Below, one piece after another: positions 1 through 5,231 of a DNA stretch of 5,526 nt. A model generated the notes under the pieces. The model worked only from the letters and a program-made list of their open reading frames with translations, did not search any database and was not told where the DNA came from. How positions within the stretch are numbered: the stretch's first letter is position 1; each line of letters starts with the position of its first letter. Position numbers and translations under genes: made by a program. This stretch comes from Gemmatimonadota bacterium. Lineage in GTDB: Bacteria > Gemmatimonadota > Gemmatimonadetes > Longimicrobiales > Gaopeijiaceae. The DNA lies in assembly GCA_015492755.1 (NCBI GenBank), contig WGEM01000428.1, positions 1 to 5,526 on the forward strand, in the 5' to 3' direction.

Positions 1-1026
1 GCGCTGGACGCCCGCCTCCGCGAGGTGGAGACGGAGCTGGAGGGACTGCTTCTGCGCATCCCCAACACCCCCCTCGACGAGGTTCCCGGGGGGGGCGAGG
101 AGGCCAACCGGATGGTGCGGGAGTGGGGTGAGCCCGTGTCCTTCGACTTCCCGCCCCGCCCGCACTGGGAGCTGGGCGAGCGGCTGGGGATCCTGGACCT
201 TCCCGCCGGCGCGCGCATCAGCGGGTCCGGCTTTCCCGTGCTCCGCGGCGCCGGCGCCCGCCTGCAGCGCGCCCTCATCAACTGGTTCCTGGACGTGCAC
301 ACGGGAGAGCACGGCTACACCGAGCTCCGGGTCCCGTACCTGGTGAGCGCCGAGACCATGACGGGCACGGGGCAGCTCCCCAAGTTCGCCGACGAGTCGT
401 ATCACATCGAGCGGGACGACCTCTGGCTCATCCCCACGGCGGAAGTCCCGGTGACGAATCTGCACCGCGATGAGATCCTCTCCGCGGACCGCCTGCCCGT
501 GCGCTACACCGCGTACTCGCCGTGCTTCCGCCGGGAGGCGGGTGCGGCGGGGAAGGACACGCGCGGACTCCTCCGCGTGCACCAGTTCGACAAGGTGGAG
601 CTGGTGCGCTACGAACATCCCCACCGGAGCCGCGACGCGCTGGAGGAACTCACCCGCGAGGCGGAGGTGCTCCTGGAGCGCCTGGGGCTTGCCTACCGCC
701 GGGTGCTCCTCGCCGCGGGGGACACGGGGGCGTCGGGCGCCATGACGTATGACCTGGAGGTCTGGGCCCCCGGAGTGGAGCGGTGGTTGGAGGTCTCGAG
801 CTGCACCACCTTCACCGACTATCAGGCGCGCCGGGCGAACCTGCGTTTCCGGGAGCGTCAGGGCGAGAAGCCCCGGTTCGTCCACACGCTCAACGGATCC
901 GGCCTGGCGCTCCCGAGGGTGATGGCCGCCCTCCTGGAGACGTACCAGGAGCCTGACGGGTCGGTCCGGCTGCCCGAGGTGTTGCACGCGTACGCGGGTG
1001 CGGATCGCCTCACCCCGCCGGAGTGA
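1..1026 (+). CDS. serS: Seryl-tRNA synthetase (SerRS), 5'-truncated by window edge
   Basis: Class II aminoacyl-tRNA synthetase that charges tRNA(Ser) (and tRNA(Sec) where present) with serine in the cytoplasm. The reading frame is open from base 1, so the gene starts upstream. The visible 341 residues lack roughly the first 85-90 residues of a usual ~430-residue SerRS, that is, most of the N-terminal coiled-coil tRNA-binding arm. The end of the arm and the junction RIPNTPLDEVP (fragment residues 19-29) are present. The catalytic domain follows: dimer-interface motif 1 around GYTELRVPYLV (105-115), the serine-binding TAEVPVTN (146-153), motif 2 FRREAG..GKDTRGLLRVHQFDKVEL (176-201), the EVSSCTTFTDYQARRANLRFR block (264-284), and motif 3 NGSGLALPRVMAALLE (298-313) with its conserved arginine. 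The C-terminus PEVLHAYAG is normal. The stop TGA is at 1024-1026, and the kinase gene begins 24 bp later. No defects are seen. Identification is essentially certain. Confidence 0.97.
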   Translation, partial: ALDARLREVETELEGLLLRIPNTPLDEVPGGGEEANRMVREWGEPVSFDFPPRPHWELGERLGILDLPAGARISGSGFPVLRGAGARLQRALINWFLDVHTGEHGYTELRVPYLVSAETMTGTGQLPKFADESYHIERDDLWLIPTAEVPVTNLHRDEILSADRLPVRYTAYSPCFRREAGAAGKDTRGLLRVHQFDKVELVRYEHPHRSRDALEELTREAEVLLERLGLAYRRVLLAAGDTGASGAMTYDLEVWAPGVERWLEVSSCTTFTDYQARRANLRFRERQGEKPRFVHTLNGSGLALPRVMAALLETYQEPDGSVRLPEVLHAYAGADRLTPPE

Positions 1027-1033
1027 GCCCGGC

Positions 1034-1042
1034 AGGGGGGAG
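1034..1042 (+). promoter_or_regulatory. Ribosome-binding site of the histidine kinase gene
   Basis: The purine run AGGGGGGAG lies in the 24-bp gap after the serS stop, with 8 bases before the first ATG at 1051. It supports that start. A second ATG follows immediately at 1054, so initiation could be at either codon. Confidence 0.6.
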
Positions 1043-1050
1043 TTCGCCTG

Positions 1051-2232
1051 ATGATGCGGATCAAGTGGCCCATTGCGGTTGCGACGCTCTTCGTCGCACT
1101 GCTGGGCTGGTACGTGATCTACACGCAGGGGATCGTGGAGCAGGTGGAGGAGAGTTCCAAGCTCCTCTCCCGCGTCTACGTGGAGGTGCAGCAGGGGCTC
1201 ACCACCGACGATCCCACGCGCGAGACGCAGGCGCTGCTGAACCTTCAGGCCATCGTCAAGGAATCGGGCGTTCCGCTGGTGTTGATGGGTCCGGGGGACA
1301 CCGTGCTGGGTGTGGCGAACCTCCCCTTCGATGCGGACCCCGAGGCACCCGAGGGACAGGAGCGCATCCGGGCGTACGTGCGGAGTCTCGACCAGCGCAA
1401 TCCGCCGGTGGGGGACCCGAACCGGATGCACATCCACTACGGCGACACCCCCGAGGTGCGAAACCTGCGCTGGATCCCCTGGCTCCAGGCCGGGGGACTC
1501 CTCCTCACGGTGTTCGTGGGCTTCACGCTCATCCGGTACCAGCGCCGCGCGGAGAGTGAGAAGGCGTGGACCTCCATGGCCCGGGAGCTGGCGCATCAGC
1601 TCGGGACGCCCCTCTCGTCGCTGGCCGGCTGGCTGGAGGTGCTCCGCCTTCCCCCACAGGAGCGTCCCGGCTCGGTGAGCGACACCGAGATCGCCGCGTC
1701 CATCGGGGAGGATCTGGAGCGACTGGAACGCATCAGCCACCGCTTCGAGCTCATCGGGAGGGAGCCCGAGCTGCAGCCCCTCTCGGTGCGCGACGTGGTG
1801 CGGGACCTGGAGCGGTACCTGGCGGCCCGGATCCCCCGCCTCAGCCGCAAGGGGGTGGAGCTGGTGGTGGACATCCCCCAGGGGCTCCCCCGGGTGATGG
1901 GCAACGAGGTGCTCCTCATCTGGGCGCTGGAGAACGTGGTGAAGAACGCCCTGGACGCGCTGGCGGGCCGGGGAGGCAAGATCACCATCTACGCCCGCGA
2001 GATCGGCGGGAAGTGGGTCTCGCTCCGGATCCGCGACACGGGCCCCGGCGTGAGCCCCGAGATCCGCGACAAGATCTTCGAGCCCGGAGTCACCACCAAG
2101 AGCCGGGGATGGGGGGTAGGGCTGGCGCTCTCCCGCCGCATCGTGGAGGGCGTTCACCGTGGTCGCATCGAGCTGCTGGAAGGCTTCGAAGGGACCACCT
2201 TCCAGATCCGGCTCCCCGTCGCCGATGCCTGA
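1051..2232 (+). CDS. Membrane-bound sensor histidine kinase, AHQLGTPLSSL H-box subgroup, no HAMP
   Basis: A 393-residue two-component sensor kinase that would autophosphorylate on histidine and pass the phosphate to an unidentified response regulator. Residues 7-24 form a first membrane segment, and about 25-143 an extracytoplasmic sensor region including GVPLVLMGPGDTVLGVANL, which resembles a small PAS/Cache-like fold. The juxtamembrane HYGDTPEVRNLRWIPWLQ (129-146) leads into a second membrane segment (about 146-162). A short linker without a recognisable HAMP domain joins directly to the DHp helix, with phospho-acceptor His182 in ARELAHQLGTPLSSL. The ATPase domain has the N box ENVVKNALDAL (294-304), G1 DTGPGV (329-334), F box KIFEPGVTTK (341-350) and G2 GWGVGLAL (353-360). 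All catalytic motifs are intact, so it should be active. The HYGD/LRW plus AHQLGTPLSSL combination resembles kinases I recall mainly from Bacteroidota. The signal and target are unknown, and no regulator gene is in the window. Confidence 0.93.
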   Translation: MMRIKWPIAVATLFVALLGWYVIYTQGIVEQVEESSKLLSRVYVEVQQGLTTDDPTRETQALLNLQAIVKESGVPLVLMGPGDTVLGVANLPFDADPEAPEGQERIRAYVRSLDQRNPPVGDPNRMHIHYGDTPEVRNLRWIPWLQAGGLLLTVFVGFTLIRYQRRAESEKAWTSMARELAHQLGTPLSSLAGWLEVLRLPPQERPGSVSDTEIAASIGEDLERLERISHRFELIGREPELQPLSVRDVVRDLERYLAARIPRLSRKGVELVVDIPQGLPRVMGNEVLLIWALENVVKNALDALAGRGGKITIYAREIGGKWVSLRIRDTGPGVSPEIRDKIFEPGVTTKSRGWGVGLALSRRIVEGVHRGRIELLEGFEGTTFQIRLPVADA

Positions 2233-4558
2233 GCTGCCCCCCTGGGAGCGCGGAGCACCCTCGCCGGCGGAGCCCGCCGCCGGCGCGGTGCGTGCAGCCG
2301 CAGGCTCACCCCACGTGGAAGGGCTGAATCCGCAGCAGCGTGAGGCGGTGGAGCACTTCGAAGGCCCGCTGCTGGTGCTGGCGGGGGCCGGCTCCGGGAA
2401 GACCCGCGTGCTCACATCCCGCATCTGCCACCTCATCCACGAGCACGGTGTGGCGCCGGAGCGGATCCTCGCGGTGACCTTCACCAACAAGGCGGCGGGG
2501 GAGATGCGTGAACGGGTGGCGCGCATGCTGGGCGAGGAGCCTCGCGGGATGTGGGTGGGCACCTTCCATTCGGTGGGCGCGCGGCTGCTGCGTCGTCACG
2601 CCGATCGACTGGGATGGGACCGGACCTTCAGCATCTACGACGCCGAGCAGTCGCTGATACTGGTGAAGAGCGTGCAGGATGCGGTGGGCCTCGACCCCAA
2701 GCGGTGGAGCCCCAAGGCCATCCGCGCCGAGATCAGCGCCGCCAAGAACCGGCTCGTGGGCGGAGAGCGCTTCGCCCGGGACACTGACGGTTCGTTCGAC
2801 ATCTTCCTGCGCAACGTGGCCAAGGTGTTCCCCGAGTATGAGAAGGCGCTGGCCCGCCAGAACGCCTTCGACTTCGACGATCTCCTGATGAAGCCGGTGG
2901 AGTTGCTGGAGACCCACCCCGACCTCCTGGCGCGCTACCAGGAGCGCTTCGCCTTCGTGCTGGTGGACGAGTACCAGGACACGAACCGCGCCCAGTTCCG
3001 GTTCGTGGAACTCCTGGCCCGGGAGCACCGGAACCTCATGGTGGTGGGTGACCCGGATCAGTCCATCTACGCATGGCGCGGCGCGGACATCAGGAACATC
3101 CTGGACTTCGAGACGGCGTTTCCCGGTGCGCGCGTCGTCCCGCTGGAGGAGAACTACCGCTCCACCAGTACGATCCTGGACGCCGCCAACGCGGTGATCG
3201 TGGAGAACCCGGACCGCCCCGAGAAGACGCTGCGCACCACACGGGGCCCGGGAGAGCGCATCACCCTGCTGGAGGCCTTCGACGAGACGGACGAGGCCCG
3301 CTGGATCGTGGAGGAGATCGAAGCGCGTGTACGCAACGAACCGGCGCGTTCGTACGCCGATTGTGCGGTGCTCTATCGCACCAACGCTCAGGCCAGAGCG
3401 CTGGAAGACCAGTTCCGCAGGGCGGGCGTTCCGTATCAGGTTGTGGGCGGTGTCCGGTTCTACGAGCGGCGGGAGATTCAGGACGTCCTCGCCTACCTCC
3501 GGCTCATCTCCAACCCGCGAGACGACACGGCCTTCGACCGCATCGTGAACGTGCCCCGGCGGGGGATCGGGCTCACCACCCAGGAACGGCTGGCGGCGTG
3601 GGCCGCGGAACAGGGCCTCTCGAGGTTGGAGGCGGCCCAGCGGGCGCACGAGATCCCTGGCGTGCGTTCGTCCACCGCCGACGCGCTGGAGCGCTTCGCC
3701 GCCTTCATTCAGCGCATGGGGGCGCGGGCGTCCCAGGTGACCATCGGGGACCTGCTGGAGGAACTCATCGACGAGCTGGATCTGGTGCGGCACCTGCACG
3801 ACGAGGGTCCCGAAGGGGAGGACCGGGCGCGCAACGTGGCGGAACTGGTGGCGGGTGCGCTGGATTTCGACGCCTCGCTGGTGGAGGGCGTGGACCAGGA
3901 GGTGGACACCTTCACCGAGCTGGACCTCTTCCTGCAGCAGGTGGCGCTGGTTGCGGACGTGGACCGTCTGGATCCCGGTGCGGAAGCCGTGACCCTCATG
4001 ACGCTCCACAACGCGAAGGGGCTGGAGTTTCCACTGGTCTTCATCGCCGGCCTCGAAGAGGGGCTCTTCCCGCTGGGGCGGGCCTACGACGAAGCGGAAA
4101 CGCTGGCGGAGGAGCGCCGTCTCTTCTACGTGGGGATCACCCGCGCCGAAGACAAGCTGGCGCTCACGTGGGCGCGCCAGAGGAGGCGCGCCGGCGACTT
4201 CGCGCACAACCGCCTCTCCAGCTTCGTGGCGTCCATCCCGGACGGACTGCTGGAGCGGCGGGAGACGGACCGGGTGCGGCGGAGCCGCTCCGCGCCGGGC
4301 GGGTCGACGGCGCGTCGCCGCGCCCGGTTCGATCCCTTCGACGTGCCGGACTTCGAGCCGGACGAGCCCGCCGGGATGAACCAGGATCTTCCGCGCTTCG
4401 TGAAGGGGGAGCGTGTGGTGCACCCCACCTTCGGCTCCGGGTCGGTGGTGCAGATCAGCGGCTTCGGGCGCGACATGAAGGTGGAGGTGGACTTCGATGA
4501 GGTGGGCCGGAAGAAGCTCCTCATCCGGTACGCCTCACTGGAAAAGGACTGGCCGTGA
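2225..4558 (+). CDS. uvrD: UvrD/PcrA-family ATP-dependent 3'-5' DNA helicase
   Basis: Superfamily 1A helicase, 777 residues from ATG 2225, that unwinds DNA in nucleotide excision and mismatch repair and removes recombinase or RNA polymerase from DNA. All motifs are present in order: Q motif LNPQQREAV (34-42), Walker A AGAGSGKT (53-60), Ia TFTNKAA (85-91), GTFHSVGARLLRRH (112-125), Walker B VDEYQDTN (247-254), III GDPDQSIYAWRGAD (275-288), IV LEENYRST (307-314), V LMTLHNAKGLEFPLVFIAGLEEGLFP (591-616) and VI EERRLFYVGITRAEDKL (629-645). A charged, probably disordered linker (about 675-725) precedes a C-terminal Tudor-like domain, FVKGERVVHPTFGSGSV...IRYASLEK (725-774), as in PcrA and UvrD. The ATG overlaps the kinase stop by 8 bp and has no clear Shine-Dalgarno sequence, suggesting translational coupling. 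About 30 Ala/Pro-rich residues precede the conserved core, so GTG 2288 or 2315 are alternative starts. The 3' end overlaps gatC by GTGA. The PcrA versus UvrD label is a matter of convention. Confidence 0.96.
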   Translation: MPELPPWERGAPSPAEPAAGAVRAAAGSPHVEGLNPQQREAVEHFEGPLLVLAGAGSGKTRVLTSRICHLIHEHGVAPERILAVTFTNKAAGEMRERVARMLGEEPRGMWVGTFHSVGARLLRRHADRLGWDRTFSIYDAEQSLILVKSVQDAVGLDPKRWSPKAIRAEISAAKNRLVGGERFARDTDGSFDIFLRNVAKVFPEYEKALARQNAFDFDDLLMKPVELLETHPDLLARYQERFAFVLVDEYQDTNRAQFRFVELLAREHRNLMVVGDPDQSIYAWRGADIRNILDFETAFPGARVVPLEENYRSTSTILDAANAVIVENPDRPEKTLRTTRGPGERITLLEAFDETDEARWIVEEIEARVRNEPARSYADCAVLYRTNAQARALEDQFRRAGVPYQVVGGVRFYERREIQDVLAYLRLISNPRDDTAFDRIVNVPRRGIGLTTQERLAAWAAEQGLSRLEAAQRAHEIPGVRSSTADALERFAAFIQRMGARASQVTIGDLLEELIDELDLVRHLHDEGPEGEDRARNVAELVAGALDFDASLVEGVDQEVDTFTELDLFLQQVALVADVDRLDPGAEAVTLMTLHNAKGLEFPLVFIAGLEEGLFPLGRAYDEAETLAEERRLFYVGITRAEDKLALTWARQRRRAGDFAHNRLSSFVASIPDGLLERRETDRVRRSRSAPGGSTARRRARFDPFDVPDFEPDEPAGMNQDLPRFVKGERVVHPTFGSGSVVQISGFGRDMKVEVDFDEVGRKKLLIRYASLEKDWP
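2262..2285 (+). repeat. GC-rich hairpin near the 5' end of the helicase gene
   Basis: A perfect 9-bp stem CGCCGGCGG / CCGCCGGCG with a 6-base loop AGCCCG lies about 37 bases after the helicase ATG, within the codons of the non-conserved Ala/Pro-rich extension and just before GTG 2288. It could slow initiation or elongation, or be a by-product of GCC/CCG-rich codons. No T-run follows, so it is not an intrinsic terminator. Confidence 0.45.
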
Positions 4559-5004
4559 GCATCGACGCCGGTGACGTGCATCGCGTGGCTCGCCTGGCGC
4601 GGATCCGCCTGGACGAGGACGAAGCGCGCGGGCTGGCCGACGACCTGACGCGGATTCTGGAGCACGTGGACGCCCTGCGCGCCCCCGGGCTGGAGGACGC
4701 CTCCGATCTGGCGCCTCACCTCCGCGACGACCTCCCTTCCACGCGACCGGAGCCCGCCGACGCGCCTGAAGGACTGGTCGTACCGGCCGGCGCGCTGGCG
4801 CCGGACTTCCGGGATGGCTTCTTCGTCGTCCCTCCGCTCCCGGGGCTGGAGTCGGAGGCCTCCGCGGGCGAAGCCATGCGGGGGGAGCCGGAGGCGGCAC
4901 CCCCCCGCGATGGGGTCGGGCGAAAGCAGGTCGCTGAAGAAAGGGAGTGCCCCTCGCGCACGCCGCGTTCGCGTGTTCAGCCGAGGAGCGCCGACGAGGC
5001 GTAG
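4555..5004 (+). CDS. gatC: Asp-tRNA(Asn)/Glu-tRNA(Gln) amidotransferase subunit C with abnormal C-terminal tail
   Basis: Small subunit of the GatCAB amidotransferase. It wraps around and stabilises GatA, in the complex that converts mischarged Glu-tRNA(Gln) and Asp-tRNA(Asn) to Gln-tRNA and Asn-tRNA. The start is GTG 4555, overlapping the helicase stop as GTGA, with AAGGA at 4544-4548 six bases upstream. Residues 1-45 carry the typical helical N-terminus (VHRVARLARIRLDEDEARGLADDLTRILEHVDAL), followed by the linker and the conserved end region DFRDGFFVVPPLPGLE (84-99). Family members usually end here, at about 95-100 residues. This frame runs on to 149 residues. Residues 100-123 come from a hairpin-rich stretch. 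Residues 124-149 are coded by the inverted-repeat element that starts at 4925, and the stop TAG (5002-5004) lies inside a small hairpin. The tail is rich in Ala, Glu, Arg and Pro and has no recognisable domain. The core GatC identity is secure; the tail may be an acquired, non-functional addition. Confidence 0.9.
   Translation: MSIDAGDVHRVARLARIRLDEDEARGLADDLTRILEHVDALRAPGLEDASDLAPHLRDDLPSTRPEPADAPEGLVVPAGALAPDFRDGFFVVPPLPGLESEASAGEAMRGEPEAAPPRDGVGRKQVAEERECPSRTPRSRVQPRSADEA
4878..4908 (+). repeat. Strong GC hairpin in the 3' part of gatC
   Basis: An 8-bp stem GCGGGGGG (4878-4885) pairs with CCCCCCGC (4901-4908). An inner 4-bp stem GCCG/CGGC (4887-4890 with 4895-4898) closes a GAGG tetraloop. 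It sits just after the last conserved GatC codon. The sequence after it (GATGGGG) has no T-run, so it is not a standard Rho-independent terminator. It could pause transcription or protect the mRNA 3' end of the upstream cistrons. Confidence 0.5.
4925..4956 (+). repeat. Left arm of 32-bp inverted repeat
   Basis: Begins AGCAGGTCGCTGAAGA and ends GCCCCTCG. It matches the reverse complement of 5198-5229 at all positions except 4941, 4948 and 4949, and all three differences are transitions. The match does not continue outward past 4925. Confidence 0.85.
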
Positions 5005-5014
5005 CAGGGCTACG
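5000..5014 (+). repeat. Small perfect hairpin containing the gatC stop codon
   Basis: CGTAGC-AGG-GCTACG is a 6-bp stem with a 3-base loop. The TAG at 5002-5004 is the in-frame stop of the extended gatC frame. The hairpin ends 3 bases before the AGGAGG at 5018, and its left side also takes part in the longer-range repeat with 5149-5163, giving alternative pairings. Confidence 0.5.
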
Positions 5015-5017
5015 GAG

Positions 5018-5023
5018 AGGAGG
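5018..5023 (+). promoter_or_regulatory. Consensus Shine-Dalgarno AGGAGG for the small ORF
   Basis: AGGAGG in a longer purine run (5014-5028) lies 7 bases upstream of ATG 5031, an ideal spacing. It is the only full-consensus ribosome-binding site noted at a start in this window, and it decides the start of the 66-codon frame. No equivalent sits in front of the gatA ATG. Confidence 0.65.
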
Positions 5024-5030
5024 AGAGACG

Positions 5031-5231
5031 ATGGATCAACCGCGAACCCGGCGTGCGCCCATCCGCATGTTGGACAAGGTCTCAGGTGCAGGGGGGTTGG
5101 GGCGGCACGCCCCCCCCTCCGTTCTGGGCGCTCCCCGACGTCGCCATGGCTACGCCGTCGTCGCGCCGTCCAGGATTCGGGGCCGTGGCGCACCCAACGA
5201 GGGGTGCTCCCTCTCTTCAGCGACCTGCTAG
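5031..5231 (+). CDS. Hypothetical 66-residue ORF inside the inverted-repeat element, abutting gatA
   Basis: I do not recognise this protein. The frame starts at ATG 5031, which has a full AGGAGG seven bases upstream, and ends with TAG 5229-5231, directly followed by the gatA ATG at 5232 in the same frame. The product begins MDQPRTRRAPIRML and ends EGCSLSSATC. It is basic, rich in Arg, Ala, Gly and Pro, with no membrane segment, signal peptide or known motif, and its last residues are coded by the right repeat arm. For it: an excellent ribosome-binding site and exact abutment with gatA, which would suit a leader cistron that couples ribosomes into gatA. Against it: composition typical of non-coding GC-rich DNA and origin within a palindromic element. 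The same frame continues into GatA apart from the single TAG, so readthrough would fuse the two. It may be a translated leader rather than a functional protein. Confidence 0.35.
   Translation: MDQPRTRRAPIRMLDKVSGAGGLGRHAPPSVLGAPRRRHGYAVVAPSRIRGRGAPNEGCSLSSATC
5099..5113 (+). repeat. GC hairpin in the centre of the inverted-repeat element
   Basis: GGGGCG-GCA-CGCCCC forms a 6-bp stem with a 3-base loop. Flanking G and C runs (5091-5096 and 5114-5117) could extend it past a TT bulge. The 8-C run at 5110-5117 is also a likely place for sequencing or replication slippage. No T-run follows. Confidence 0.45.
5198..5229 (-). repeat. Right arm of 32-bp inverted repeat
   Basis: Reverse-complement partner of 4925-4956 (29/32). 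It begins CGAGGGGTGCTCCC and ends CGACCTGCT. The symmetry stops at 5229, two bases before the gatA ATG, so this arm occupies the place where the gatA ribosome-binding site would normally lie. Confidence 0.85.

Larger units (their letters stand above)
4957..5057. repeat. Nested inverted repeat, 17-bp arms (4957-4973 and 5041-5057)
   Basis: CGCACGCCGCGTTCGCG at 4957-4973 is the reverse complement of 5041-5057 with one mismatch (16/17). The left copy directly abuts the outer left arm. The loop holds the gatC stop, the AGGAGG site and the ATG of the small ORF, so pairing could affect access to that start. Confidence 0.6.
4992..5163. repeat. Second nested inverted repeat (4992-5005 and 5149-5163)
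   Basis: CGACGAGGCGTAGC at 4992-5005 pairs completely with 5149-5163 apart from one bulged base (5157). It interlocks with the 4957/5041 pair (left arm inside that loop, right arm outside), so the two would form a pseudoknot or be alternatives. It is shorter than the other two repeats, so chance in GC-rich DNA is more possible. Confidence 0.4.
4925..5229. mobile_element. MITE-like inverted-repeat element at the gatC-gatA junction (putative)
   Basis: About 305 bp bounded by 32-bp terminal arms (4925-4956 and 5198-5229) that are inverted copies of each other with 29 of 32 positions identical. The symmetry stops abruptly at both outer ends. The element is too short for a transposase and carries only a possible 66-codon ORF. 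It lies where gatC and gatA are normally nearly contiguous, codes for the last 26 residues of the extended GatC, contains the gatC stop, and ends 2 bases before the gatA ATG. I could not find a clear target-site duplication beside the arms. It could be a miniature inverted-repeat transposable element, a degenerate insertion sequence remnant, or a large structured RNA. The two sequences that differ between the arms at 4948-4949 would still pair as G-U in RNA. The family is not recognised. Confidence 0.5.

Noticed and set aside
1023..1559. 178-codon + strand frame overlapping the kinase
   Set aside because: Shadow frame of the kinase 5' half. The kinase frame carries membrane segments and all catalytic boxes and has a suitable ribosome-binding site.
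2306..4423. Long open frame of 705 codons on the - strand
   Set aside because: It lies entirely antisense to the helicase gene, whose motifs are all intact. Long antisense frames are expected from GC-rich codon use, and the translation is rich in Arg, His, Gly and Val with no family motif.
3073..4500. 475-codon + strand frame inside the helicase gene
   Set aside because: Out-of-frame shadow of the helicase; Gly/Arg/Ala-rich translation without motifs.
4878..5113. Rho-independent terminators at the GC hairpins
   Set aside because: None of the hairpins is followed by a T-run, and gatA downstream is expected to be co-transcribed.
5160..5190. Possible tRNA T-arm-like sequence (CAGGATTCGGGGCC)
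   Set aside because: No consistent acceptor, D or anticodon arm can be built around it on either strand.
4126..5193. 355-codon - strand frame across the helicase end, gatC and the repeat element
   Set aside because: It overlaps well-supported + strand genes, has low-complexity Arg/Pro-rich composition, shows no ribosome-binding evidence that I could support, and has no recognisable domain.
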